Below, piece by piece: positions 18,047 to 27,486 of a stretch of 64,000 nucleotides of DNA. Within the stretch, counting starts at the first letter, position 1, and the number at the start of each line of letters is the position of its first letter. Source of the DNA: Acidovorax sp. NCPPB 4044 (GTDB lineage: Bacteria; Pseudomonadota; Gammaproteobacteria; Burkholderiales; Burkholderiaceae_C); assembly GCF_028069655.1 (NCBI RefSeq), contig NZ_JAMCOS010000001.1:2510001-2574000 (forward strand), read 5' to 3'. The notes under the pieces are model-generated. The model did not search any database and was not told the DNA's origin. It saw nothing but the letters and a program-made list of their open reading frames with translations. Both the position numbers and the translations under genes were made by a program.

Positions 18047-19878
18047 AACACCGGCACGACATGCCGATAGGCGCAAGCCTTCTGCCGGAAGGCGGCGTCC
18101 GATTCACTCTTTGGGCTCCTGCGGCGAAACAACTGACTCTGCAATATCGAACGGCTGCCCATGCAGCACCTGGACAGGCAGAGGCCCAGAGGGGCGAAGA
18201 CGGCCTTTGGACAGTAGAGATACCGCAGGCAGGTGCAGGAACGTTGTACCAATGGCAGCCGGACGGCGGGCCGCTCGTGCCGGATCCGGTGTCGAGAAGC
18301 AATCCGCACGGCCCCCACGGCCCCAGTCAAGTCACGGATCCCTCGGCATTCCATTGGGATGACGAGAACTGGCGCGGTCGCCCATGGAACGAAGTCGTTC
18401 TGTATGAACTCCACGTTGGAACGTTCACCCCTGAAGGCACGTTTGCCGCAGCCATGGGGCGGCTCGAGTGGCTGGTAGAGATCGGCATCACGGCGGTGGA
18501 GTTGATGCCTGTGGCAACCTTTGGCGGCCGCCATGGCTGGGGCTACGACGGCGTGCTGCCCTTCGCTCCACATCCTGCTTACGGCTCTCCCGACGACATG
18601 AAGCGCTTCATCGCCGCAGCCCACGCGCATGGGCTGATGGTGTTCCTTGACGTGGTGTACAACCATTTCGGCCCCGACGGCAACTACCTTGGTGGATACG
18701 CGCCTTCATTTTTTTCCGCGACCCACCATAGCCCCTGGGGCGCCGCCATCAATTTCGATGGCAGGGACAGCGGGCCGGTGCGTGAGTTCTTCGTGAACAA
18801 CGCGCTTTATTGGGTCAATGAGTTTCGTCTGGATGGTTTGAGGCTGGATGCCGTTCATGCCATCGTGGACGACGGCACTCCGCACATCCTCGACGAGATT
18901 TCTCGGCGCGTTCGTGAAGCGACGACGGACCGGCACATTCATCTTGTTCTGGAGAACGACAAGAATGAAGGCACGCGTCTCTCCTCTCGCCCTGGGCCGG
19001 GGCGCTATGAAGCGCAGTGGAATGACGACTTCCACCACGCCTTGCACACCAGCCTGACAGGGGAACGCCAAGGCTATTACGCAGACTATGCACAGGCACC
19101 GCTCGAAGCCTTGTCCAACGGGCTCGTGAACGGCTACGTCTTCGCGCCTGCACTGCGCAACGAAGAAGGTCGACGCGCGGTACTCCAGCCCTCTGTCGCC
19201 CAGCCGCTGGAAACGCTGGTGAACTTTTTCGGCAACCACGACCAGGTGGGAAACCGCGCGTTCGGCGAACGACTCGCGCACTTGATCGAACCACCCGCAG
19301 CAGACCTCGCATTGCTGCTCACCCTGCTCACGCCGGCAACGCCTATGCTTTTCATGGGCGACGAATTTGGCGCGCAGACACCGTTTTTGTACTTCGCCGA
19401 CTGGGAAGGTGACCTCCGCGAAGCGGTGCGCAAGGGCCGGCAACGCGAGTTTCGCCTGGAAGCCGGCTCCGGAGCCGAGCTGCCCGACCCTTGCGATATC
19501 CAGACCTTTGAACGCAGCCGCTTGAACTGGAGTGAAGCAGGGTCAGCAGCCGGAAGTGCCCGTCTGGCGCTGACGCGCGCCAGCCTGGCCGCCCGGCGCG
19601 ACTGGATCGCTGCGCGCGCACACCGGTTGTGCAAAGGAGGACACACCGCGGACCGGATCGGTTCGACCGGCCTTCGCGTGACCTGGGCCTATGACGATGG
19701 AGCACAGCTCTTGATGGAAGTGAACCTGGGTAACGATTCCATCGCAGTTGGGGAATCGGCCGGCGATGTCGGTACTGCCCACGTTAGCGATACGACTGTA
19801 TTCAAGCACCGCTGGAGCGATGCCCGTGATTGGGCTCCTTGGTCGGGCCGCTGGACCTTGCGGAGAGCCACAGCATGA
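18043..19878 (+). CDS. treZ: Malto-oligosyltrehalose trehalohydrolase
   Basis: TreZ releases trehalose from maltooligosyl-trehalose made by TreY. The 611-residue GH13 protein has an N-terminal beta-sandwich (RFTLWAPAAKQLTL), then the barrel: GWGYDGVLPFAPHPAYG, LDVVYNHFGPDGNYL, the catalytic Asp in LDGLRLDAVHAI and the acid Glu in HLVLENDKNE, and NFFGNHDQVGNRAFGERL. Glycogen branching enzyme shares several motifs, but the length and these blocks fit TreZ better, and the TreY partner follows. The start is the ATG at 18043, overlapping the glgX stop as ATGA. Confidence 0.92.
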   Translation: MKHRHDMPIGASLLPEGGVRFTLWAPAAKQLTLQYRTAAHAAPGQAEAQRGEDGLWTVEIPQAGAGTLYQWQPDGGPLVPDPVSRSNPHGPHGPSQVTDPSAFHWDDENWRGRPWNEVVLYELHVGTFTPEGTFAAAMGRLEWLVEIGITAVELMPVATFGGRHGWGYDGVLPFAPHPAYGSPDDMKRFIAAAHAHGLMVFLDVVYNHFGPDGNYLGGYAPSFFSATHHSPWGAAINFDGRDSGPVREFFVNNALYWVNEFRLDGLRLDAVHAIVDDGTPHILDEISRRVREATTDRHIHLVLENDKNEGTRLSSRPGPGRYEAQWNDDFHHALHTSLTGERQGYYADYAQAPLEALSNGLVNGYVFAPALRNEEGRRAVLQPSVAQPLETLVNFFGNHDQVGNRAFGERLAHLIEPPAADLALLLTLLTPATPMLFMGDEFGAQTPFLYFADWEGDLREAVRKGRQREFRLEAGSGAELPDPCDIQTFERSRLNWSEAGSAAGSARLALTRASLAARRDWIAARAHRLCKGGHTADRIGSTGLRVTWAYDDGAQLLMEVNLGNDSIAVGESAGDVGTAHVSDTTVFKHRWSDARDWAPWSGRWTLRRATA

Positions 19879-22800
19879 CTGATTTTCACAATGCCGACCC
19901 CGCTGCCCTCCGGCAGATGGCTGAGCGTGCAGGCATCGCCCTGCATTACACGAGCTTTTGGGGAGAGTCGCGCGAGGTGCCGCATCAAGTGATCGAAAAG
20001 GCACTGGCTGCCATGGGATCGCATGCAGATGCCTCGGCGGTCCCATCACCAATCGTCATAGAGGAAGGACAGTCCTGGGTCGTTGACCTGGGACATGCCA
20101 CTGCGTGGCGGCTCGTCACCAGTGAAATTGAGACCCAGGAAACAGTCTGCGAAGGCACAGGGCCATCGGTACAGTTGCCTGCAAGTTTGCGCGCCGGTTA
20201 CTACCTTCTCACCGGCATGCCAGTGGAGCGCTTTGTGATCGTCGCTCCGGCGCGCTGTTGGTCTCCGGAGCCACTGCGCCATGGCGAGCGCTGGTGGGGA
20301 CTGAGCGTTCAACTCTACGCTTTGCGCTCGGAACGCAATTGGGGCATCGGCGACTTCACCGACCTCGCCGAACTGATTGCCACAGCAGCGGCGCAGGGCG
20401 CGGCCTTTCTGGGCTTGAGCCCGCTTCACGCATTGCGGATGGACCGGCCCAACGAGGCAAGTCCGTACAGTCCATCCAGCCGCCTTGCACTGAACCCGCT
20501 TTTTATCGATGTCTCCGCAACGCCTGAATTCCTGCGTTGCAACCGGGCGCAGGCCTTGTGGGCAGATGGAGTCTTCCAGCAGCGCCTGCAGGCCTTGCGC
20601 GAAGCCGATGCCGTGCACTACGAGGGCGTGGCTTCCGTGAAGGAAGAGGTTCTTTCCTTGCTGTGGGCCGAATTCCTGCACAACGATTGGAAGCCTCTGA
20701 GCCCTCGCGGCTTGGCATTCCAGACATTTTTGCAGGAACATAGCACCACGTTGGGCCCCCATGCCCTGTTCGAGGCAATCCAGATCCAGCTTTCTCGCAG
20801 TTCACCTGACATCTGGGGTTGGCCGGCATGGCCGGAAGCCTTGCAGGATCCCGCGGGCTCCGGGGCTCAGGAGTTTTCCAAAGAGCATGCGGAACTGGTG
20901 GCCTATCGCATGTGGTTGCAATGGATCGCCCATACGCAGCTGCTCCACGCCAGCGAACGCGCCCGCGCATTGATGCCCCTCGGCTTGTATTGCGATCTGG
21001 CCGTAGGCGCCAACGATGGTGGCTCTGAAACGTGGACGAGCCAGGCTCTTTACGCGCGCGGCATGCATGTTGGCGCGCCACCTGATCCTCTCAATACGCA
21101 GGGCCAGGACTGGGGCTTGCCTCCGCTCAATCCGGTGGCCTTGACGGCAGCCCGGTTCATGCCGATCCGGCGCTTGCTGCATGCGGTGATGCATCCTGCC
21201 GGGGCCCTGCGCATGGACCACGTCATGGCTTTGATGCGGTTGTTCTGGACCCACTCGGGGGAAGGAACCTACGTCACCTATCCCCTGGAGGCCCTCATGG
21301 CCGTGCTGGCCATCGAAAGCCACCGGCACCGCTGCCTGGTGATTGGCGAAGATCTCGGCAATGTGGCTCCACAGATGCGTGACGCCATGGCGCAGAGAGA
21401 TGTGCTTTCGTACCGGCCCCTTATTTTCGAGCGCATGGATGGAGGCACATTCCGCCCACCGGCCCAGTGGCCGGCTCGTGCGCTGGCCGTGGTCAGCACG
21501 CATGACCTTCCTACCCTGCGCGGCTATTGGGCTGGAGAAGATATTGAAGTGCAGCGCCACCTGGGCTGGCTGCAAGACTCCGAAGCGCATGCACGCAGTC
21601 TGATCGAACGCGCCCAAGATCGCGTGCGGCTTCTAATGGCGCTTCAGGAAGAAGGCCTCTTGCCGGAAGGCGCCACCGTGGACGCCCAGTCCGTCCCAGA
21701 GGCCACATCCGAACTCATCGCTGCCGTGCATGCCTACCTGGCTCGGACACCCTGTTGGCTTGCCGCCGTGCAGATCGAGGACGCCATCGGCCAATTGGAG
21801 CAAGTCAATGTACCGGGCTCTACCGAAGACATGCAACCCAACTGGCGCCGCCGGTTGGCCGTACCCCTTGATCGGTTGGCCACACATCCTTGTTTCGTGG
21901 CGGTAGCGGCGGCAATGCGAGAGCACCGGGGGCGCCCTGCGATGCAGCACCCAGTCGAGGAATTGCCCGCGCTCGAAACGGCAGACATCCCACTCGCCAC
22001 CTATCGAGTCCAATTCCACAAGGACAACACGTTCGCCCAGATGACGGGGGCGGTGCCATATCTGCGGGCACTGGGAGTCAGCCACCTCTACAGCTCGCCC
22101 TACCTCAAGGCCGCCCCGGGCAGCATGCACGGCTACAACGTGGTTGACCCCACCCGACTCAATCCCGAAATAGGAACGGAAGAAAGCCACACCGCTCTGT
22201 GCGATGCGTTGAAAGCCTCTGGACTCGGTCAATTGCTCGACATCGTGCCCAACCACATGGGGGTGATGGAAGCATCCAACCTTTGGTGGATGGATGTCAT
22301 GGAGCATGGCAAAGCATCGACCCATGCCACCTTTTTCGACATCGAGTGGGAACCCGCTTCTGAAAGCCTGCAGGGCCGTGTGCTTCTGCCGATGCTCGGA
22401 GCGCAGTTTGGACAGGTGCTCGAAGCTGGCGAATTGCGTCTTGATTTCGATGCCGATACGGGGCAGTTTGTGGTCCGTTATTGGGACCACCGTTTACCTA
22501 TTGACCCCCGTCATTACGCGCGGATCTTCGCTGCATTGCCCGCGCCGGTTCCCGATGGCGATTCGGATGCGGGAAGCGCAGCACAGGTTCACTCGCTGAT
22601 CGACGCCTTCGGCCGACTACCCGATCGCAATTCCTCGGAAGAGGCAGAACGCACCGTGCGCTTGCGTGACTCCGCGCTCCACCAGCGTCGGCTGGCGGAG
22701 TTGGCAGCAGCAAATCCTTGGCTGCGTCATTGGATCGCGGCATGCCTGGAAAAATGGAATGGCCACCAGGGTCAACCGGAGAGTTTCGACGCGCTGGACA

Positions 22801-24857
22801 AATTGCTGCGAGACCAGGCCTACCGGCTCGCGGACTGGCGTGTGGCCGGGGATGACATCAATTACCGCCGATTCTTCGATGTGAACTCGCTGGCTGCACT
22901 TCGCATGGAAGACCCGGCCGTTTTCGAGGCTGCGCACGCATGCATCTTCCGCTGGCTGGCTGAGGGCCGTATTTCAGGCCTGCGCATTGACCACCCGGAT
23001 GGCCTGGCACATCCAGCACAGTACTTCGGCCGCCTGCAGCGTCGCTACTCCGCACTGTCGAGAGCGGCAGGGCAGCAGCCTCGGGCCTTGTACGTCGTGG
23101 TGGAAAAGATTCTGGCGGACCATGAACCCCTTCCTTCCGATTGGCCGGTGCATGGTTCAACGGGTTATCGATTCGGCAGTCTCGTGAATGGGCTTTTCGT
23201 GGATCCGGCTTCGCAGGCTGCGTTCGACGATGCTTACGCCAGCTTCACAGGAGATCGCAAAGAGTTCGAGGAAGCGGTCTACGAGTGCAAGAAGCACATC
23301 ATCGAGACTTCCCTGTATAGCGACCTCGGATGGCTTGCAGATACGCTCTACCGCATTGCCCAGGCGGACCGGCGCACGATTGACTTCACTCGCAATCAGC
23401 TCCGGCTGGCACTCACGGAAGTGGCAGCGGTTTTCCCCGTCTATCGCACCTACCTGGTGCCAGACGACGCTGCCGCCAGCGACACCGACAAACGCCATAT
23501 CGAATGGGCCATTGCTGCGGCACGTCGCCATATGGGAACCAGCGAAGGCGGCGTCCTTGCCTATCTGCAGAGTGTGCTGCTGGGCGACGCCGGATCGGCA
23601 CCGCAATTACGCTCACGTTTCATCCGTCGTTGGCAGCAATTTACCGCTCCGGTGATGGCCAAATCGGTAGAAGACACGGTGTTTTACCGATATGTCCGTT
23701 TGGTGTCGCTCAATGAGGTGGGGGCCGAGCCGCGTCGTTTCGGGCTCACATGCGCCGCATTTCACCAAGCCAACCAACAAAGGGCTCGCCATCTCCCAAA
23801 TGACCTCCTCGCGACGTCGACACACGACAGCAAGCGGTCGGAGGACCTCCGCGCCCGGCTGAACGTGCTGTCGGAAATCCCCGCGCTCTGGGAAGACACA
23901 GCTCTGCAACTGAGGGAACTGGGAAATCGCTTTTGCTCCGAGGTCGATGGAACGGAGGCCCCTCGGCCCCACGACCTGTGGGCGCTTTATCAGGCATTGG
24001 TAGGCATCTGGCCTACGCACCCCACCGAGCCCCCGGAGCGGGTTGAACTGCGCGAGCGCATACAACAGTACATGGTGAAAGCCATGCGCGAGGCAAAGCA
24101 GGAGACGAATTGGCTTTTTCCGAACGAACGCTATGAAGCTGCCGTAGCACGCTATATCGATGGTGCCCTGGCGACCGAACGGTTCGTACGGGAGTTGGAA
24201 AGCTTTGTCCAATCTATTGCGCCCTACGGCTTTCGCAACAGTCTTTGCCAACTGGCTCTCAAACTGACCGTCCCTGGTGTGCCAGACATCTATCAAGGCT
24301 GCGAGCAGTGGAACTTCAGTTTGGTAGATCCGGACAACCGGCGGCCTGTGGACTTCAAGTCACTGGAGAGCTCGCTGAATAATCTGCAAAGCCTTTATCG
24401 TGGCGGCTATCCAAAGCCATCGGACTGGGAGGAGTTGATGGGGCCGATCCCCTCTGCAGAGGCCAAGCAATTGGTGACCTGGAGGTTGCTGCAGTTGCGG
24501 CAATCTTGGCCCGAACTCTTCCGCCAATCCACCTACCTACCTCTCTCACTCGAAGGGCCGTGCGCAGACCACGCATTTTCGTTTGCACGTATCCGGGATG
24601 GAAAAGCCATCGTGGTGGTGTGCGCGCGGCTTCTTTATGGTTTGGCAGCCATGGGATGGCGAGGCACCCAGCTCAACGTGACTACAGCCCACCCTACCCT
24701 TGCAAAAACCGTGCGTTGGGAAAATTGGTTGACGGGAAGAATTCTCGAATCACGTGAAGGCCAAGGCTGGGACATGGAAGAGTTGCTGGGCGAAATAGTG
24801 CCTGGTCACCCGTCTCTTCCCTTCGCGGTGCTCGTAGGGCGAGAATCTGAAGAATGA
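19875..24857 (+). CDS. Fused 4-alpha-glucanotransferase / maltooligosyl-trehalose synthase (MalQ::TreY)
   Basis: One 1660-residue frame contains two complete enzymes. Residues 1 to about 700 are amylomaltase MalQ (GH77): GRNWGIGDF-like ERNWGIGDFTDLAE, the nucleophile Asp in LRMDHVMALMRLFW, the acid in VIGEDLGNV and STHDLPTLRGYW. From about residue 705 (IPLATYRVQFHKDNTF) it is TreY (GH13_26): SSPYLKAAPGSMHGYNVVD, LDIVPNHMGVM, the nucleophile in GLRIDHPDGL, YVVVEKIL and STHDSKRSEDLRARL. MalQ lengthens or shuffles maltodextrins and TreY turns their reducing end into trehalose for TreZ. It overlaps treZ and glgA by ATGA. No frameshift or linker stop is seen, so the fusion is real in this sequence. 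Confidence 0.94.
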   Translation: MTDFHNADPAALRQMAERAGIALHYTSFWGESREVPHQVIEKALAAMGSHADASAVPSPIVIEEGQSWVVDLGHATAWRLVTSEIETQETVCEGTGPSVQLPASLRAGYYLLTGMPVERFVIVAPARCWSPEPLRHGERWWGLSVQLYALRSERNWGIGDFTDLAELIATAAAQGAAFLGLSPLHALRMDRPNEASPYSPSSRLALNPLFIDVSATPEFLRCNRAQALWADGVFQQRLQALREADAVHYEGVASVKEEVLSLLWAEFLHNDWKPLSPRGLAFQTFLQEHSTTLGPHALFEAIQIQLSRSSPDIWGWPAWPEALQDPAGSGAQEFSKEHAELVAYRMWLQWIAHTQLLHASERARALMPLGLYCDLAVGANDGGSETWTSQALYARGMHVGAPPDPLNTQGQDWGLPPLNPVALTAARFMPIRRLLHAVMHPAGALRMDHVMALMRLFWTHSGEGTYVTYPLEALMAVLAIESHRHRCLVIGEDLGNVAPQMRDAMAQRDVLSYRPLIFERMDGGTFRPPAQWPARALAVVSTHDLPTLRGYWAGEDIEVQRHLGWLQDSEAHARSLIERAQDRVRLLMALQEEGLLPEGATVDAQSVPEATSELIAAVHAYLARTPCWLAAVQIEDAIGQLEQVNVPGSTEDMQPNWRRRLAVPLDRLATHPCFVAVAAAMREHRGRPAMQHPVEELPALETADIPLATYRVQFHKDNTFAQMTGAVPYLRALGVSHLYSSPYLKAAPGSMHGYNVVDPTRLNPEIGTEESHTALCDALKASGLGQLLDIVPNHMGVMEASNLWWMDVMEHGKASTHATFFDIEWEPASESLQGRVLLPMLGAQFGQVLEAGELRLDFDADTGQFVVRYWDHRLPIDPRHYARIFAALPAPVPDGDSDAGSAAQVHSLIDAFGRLPDRNSSEEAERTVRLRDSALHQRRLAELAAANPWLRHWIAACLEKWNGHQGQPESFDALDKLLRDQAYRLADWRVAGDDINYRRFFDVNSLAALRMEDPAVFEAAHACIFRWLAEGRISGLRIDHPDGLAHPAQYFGRLQRRYSALSRAAGQQPRALYVVVEKILADHEPLPSDWPVHGSTGYRFGSLVNGLFVDPASQAAFDDAYASFTGDRKEFEEAVYECKKHIIETSLYSDLGWLADTLYRIAQADRRTIDFTRNQLRLALTEVAAVFPVYRTYLVPDDAAASDTDKRHIEWAIAAARRHMGTSEGGVLAYLQSVLLGDAGSAPQLRSRFIRRWQQFTAPVMAKSVEDTVFYRYVRLVSLNEVGAEPRRFGLTCAAFHQANQQRARHLPNDLLATSTHDSKRSEDLRARLNVLSEIPALWEDTALQLRELGNRFCSEVDGTEAPRPHDLWALYQALVGIWPTHPTEPPERVELRERIQQYMVKAMREAKQETNWLFPNERYEAAVARYIDGALATERFVRELESFVQSIAPYGFRNSLCQLALKLTVPGVPDIYQGCEQWNFSLVDPDNRRPVDFKSLESSLNNLQSLYRGGYPKPSDWEELMGPIPSAEAKQLVTWRLLQLRQSWPELFRQSTYLPLSLEGPCADHAFSFARIRDGKAIVVVCARLLYGLAAMGWRGTQLNVTTAHPTLAKTVRWENWLTGRILESREGQGWDMEELLGEIVPGHPSLPFAVLVGRESEE

Positions 24858-26299
24858 AAGTTCTCTTTGCTACTTCGGAATGCGCACCGCTCATCAAAAC
24901 AGGAGGATTGGGTGACGTCAGTGCCGCGCTACCACCTGCCTTAGCAGCTCGGGGCCATGAGGTCATGGTGCTGATGCCGGCTTATCCGGACATGCCTTTG
25001 CAAGGGCAGATCACAGGCCTTTTCACCGTTCCCGCGCAAGGGGCATGGCCAGCATCTCAATTGCTAAGAATGGAGCACGGCGACGGCGTGAAGTTGCTCT
25101 TGCTCGTATGTCCAGAACTGTATGCACGGGCTGGATCGCCTTACGCTGATGCAGGTGGTGCAGAGCACAGAGACAATGCGCTGCGCTTCGGGTTGTTGAG
25201 CCGTGTGGCTGCACTGATCGCAACGCCTCGATCACCCTGCGGTTGGACTGCGGATATCGTGCATGCCAATGATTGGCCTACGGCATTGGCACCGCTGTAT
25301 CTCCACCAATACAGGCAAACAGCAGGCAAAGGAACCGTTACTGCCCGGAGTGTGATGACGGTCCACAACCTTGCTTTTCAAGGAGTGGTTTCCATGGATT
25401 GGGCCCACCCACTTGAAATTCATGAAGACTATCTCGGTATGGAAGGCGTGGAATTCTGGGGCCAGCTATCGATGATGAAAGCCGGCCTGCAGTTTGCCGA
25501 TGCCATTACTACCGTCAGCCCGACTTATGCCCGAGAGATACAGACGCCAGCACTGGGATTCGGTTTGGATGGCGTACTTCGATCTCGGTCCAGCGTGCTT
25601 CGGGGCATCCTGAACGGCATCGATACCGCTCTTTGGAACCCACGGAAAGACCCGCTGATCGCTGCGCCGTTCTCAGCAGAGAGCCTTGAAGGCAAGGCGA
25701 CCAACAAAGCCGTATTGCGTGACAGATTGGGCCTGGCCTACGACGAGCAGCGGCTGCTCTTTGGCTTGGTCGGCCGCATCACCCACCAAAAAGGCATCGA
25801 TTGGGTTATTGCAGGAGCCGAACGGTTACTGAACCGAGGTGGGCAACTTGCCGTCTTGGGCAGCGGGGATGCTGCGCTGGAAGCGGGGCTACAAGAGTTG
25901 GCCCAGCGCCATCGGCGGCACATGAGCGTGACCATTGGCTTTGATGAATCCCTGGCTCACCAAATCGAAGCAGGAGCAGATAGCTTTCTGATGCCGTCGC
26001 GTTTTGAGCCCTGTGGACTGAATCAGATGTACAGCCAAGTCTACGGAACACTTCCAGTGGTTTCCCCCACAGGTGGATTGGCAGACTCAGTGATTGACGC
26101 GGATGCACCCGGCAAGCGCGGCACGGGTTTTGTGATGAAAGCCTGCAACCAAGCGGCATTTGATCGCGCTGTGGATAGAGCGTTGGCATTTTGGAAGTTA
26201 CCTCATCAATGGCGGCAACTTCAACAGTCGGGCATGCGCTGTGATTTTGGTTGGAGTGCGTCTGCACGGGCTTATGAACAAGTGTACGAACAGGTTTAG
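24854..26299 (+). CDS. glgA: Glycogen (ADP-glucose) synthase
   Basis: GlgA adds glucose from ADP-glucose to the growing alpha-1,4 chain. The 481-residue GT5 enzyme starts MKVLFATSECAPLIKTGGLGD, with the KTGGLGDV ADP-glucose-binding loop near the N-terminus, and continues with HANDWPTALAP and the C-terminal SRFEPCGLNQMYSQ motif. Length is normal. It is the last gene of the operon, coupled by ATGA to the malQ::treY frame. Base composition looks lower in GC here than in the neighbours. No clear terminator follows. No branching enzyme gene (glgB) is in the window. Confidence 0.95.
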   Translation: MKVLFATSECAPLIKTGGLGDVSAALPPALAARGHEVMVLMPAYPDMPLQGQITGLFTVPAQGAWPASQLLRMEHGDGVKLLLLVCPELYARAGSPYADAGGAEHRDNALRFGLLSRVAALIATPRSPCGWTADIVHANDWPTALAPLYLHQYRQTAGKGTVTARSVMTVHNLAFQGVVSMDWAHPLEIHEDYLGMEGVEFWGQLSMMKAGLQFADAITTVSPTYAREIQTPALGFGLDGVLRSRSSVLRGILNGIDTALWNPRKDPLIAAPFSAESLEGKATNKAVLRDRLGLAYDEQRLLFGLVGRITHQKGIDWVIAGAERLLNRGGQLAVLGSGDAALEAGLQELAQRHRRHMSVTIGFDESLAHQIEAGADSFLMPSRFEPCGLNQMYSQVYGTLPVVSPTGGLADSVIDADAPGKRGTGFVMKACNQAAFDRAVDRALAFWKLPHQWRQLQQSGMRCDFGWSASARAYEQVYEQV

Positions 26300-26670
26300 C
26301 CAAACCCAGAAAGCACTCGCAAGCAGCCCATGCCTTGTCCTACAGGCCACGCCGCCCCTGATGGCAATACTCGCTTGGCAGACGCCTCGCCAGTCATACC
26401 GCCACTAGGAGTTTCAAATGGTCCGCAAAACTTGGCCCTTCCTGTCCTCATACCAGGAACGTACAGAATCTGGTGAACGGTCTCATGCATCGGCTTCAAT
26501 GCCTGATGTGGCTCCGCCTTCCCACTCAAACCGAGTAGTACCTCTCGCCGGTGCACGGGCTTCACGGATGGCGTCTATCAAATGCCAGACTGTATTTCCA
26601 GCACAGGTACAACCCTCTCATAACGCCACATAAATGGAAGAAGACGAACGTTACCCGACTTCGGCAACGT
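26300..26670. other. Gap between convergent glgA and SDR genes
   Basis: This 371-bp stretch lies between two convergent genes. Short open frames exist on both strands (for example 26418-26633 plus and 26296-26565 minus), but none has a convincing ribosome site, codon pattern or recognisable motif. No strong terminator hairpin was found. GC content is lower than in most of the window. Confidence 0.4.
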
Positions 26671-27435
26671 TCAACCTCTTCCTACAAAAGGCATGTTGGT
26701 GGCCATCACCGTGTGAAACAACACATTCGCCTCGAGCGGCAGGCTGGCCATATAACAAACTGATTGGGCAACGACACCCACGTCCATCAGGGGCTCAGCG
26801 GCGATTTGTCCATTCGCCTGGGGAACACCTTGGGTCATACGCTGCGCCAGTTCGGTACCTGCGTTGCCTACGTCGATCTGTCCTACCGCAATACCGTATT
26901 TTCGGCCGTCCAACGCAGCTGTTTTTGTGAGCCCCATCACAGCGTGCTTGGTAGCGGTGTAGGCAATGGAGTTGGGCCTGGGGGCGTGTGCGGAAATGGA
27001 TCCATTGTTGATGATGCGCCCCCCGCGTGGACTCTGCGACTTCATCACGCGAAAGGCTTGCTGGAGACAATAGAACATTCCGTTCAGATTGATGTCCACG
27101 ACACGCTTCCACTCTTCAAGAGGAAGGTCTTCCAAGGGAACAGCAGGAGCGCCTACGCCCGCATTGTTGAACAGAAGATCTACGCGCCCGAATTGCTGGA
27201 CAGTCACGTCGAACAGCTGAGACACCGATCGCGGGTCCGAAACATCCGAGGGCACGGCCAGCACCCGGGTGCCCGCCTTGCTTTCTTCCGCAACAGCTTT
27301 CAGTTGCGCTTCCCTGCGGCCTGCAAGCACTACGCTCCAACCGGCGGCCAGCAAAGCAAGAGCAGCAGCCTTGCCTATGCCGGATCCACCGCCGGTGATT
27401 ACAGCGATACGGGGCGAATCCAAGGGCTTTGTCAT
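26671..27435 (-). CDS. Short-chain dehydrogenase/reductase (SDR)
   Basis: This is a 254-residue classical SDR oxidoreductase with a Rossmann fold. The cofactor motif [12 protein letters not shown] is at the N-terminus, NNAG at about 90, a catalytic Ser in GSISAH, and YTATK supplies the active-site Tyr and Lys. The Arg residues after the glycine motif (AGRREA) suggest NADP(H), though this is a weak guide. It starts 52 bp downstream of rnr in the same direction and may share its transcript. The substrate cannot be predicted. Confidence 0.88.
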   Translation of the reverse strand: MTKPLDSPRIAVITGGGSGIGKAAALALLAAGWSVVLAGRREAQLKAVAEESKAGTRVLAVPSDVSDPRSVSQLFDVTVQQFGRVDLLFNNAGVGAPAVPLEDLPLEEWKRVVDINLNGMFYCLQQAFRVMKSQSPRGGRIINNGSISAHAPRPNSIAYTATKHAVMGLTKTAALDGRKYGIAVGQIDVGNAGTELAQRMTQGVPQANGQIAAEPLMDVGVVAQSVCYMASLPLEANVLFHTVMATNMPFVGRG

Positions 27436-27486
27436 CGTTTTTTGGCTCGGTAGAGAGACTGATAGGTACGCAGTGGCACCCTCGGC

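Noticed and set aside
26418..26633. A 71-codon open frame in the gap after glgA
   Set aside because: There is no convincing ribosome site, no motif, and its composition is like the surrounding non-coding DNA.
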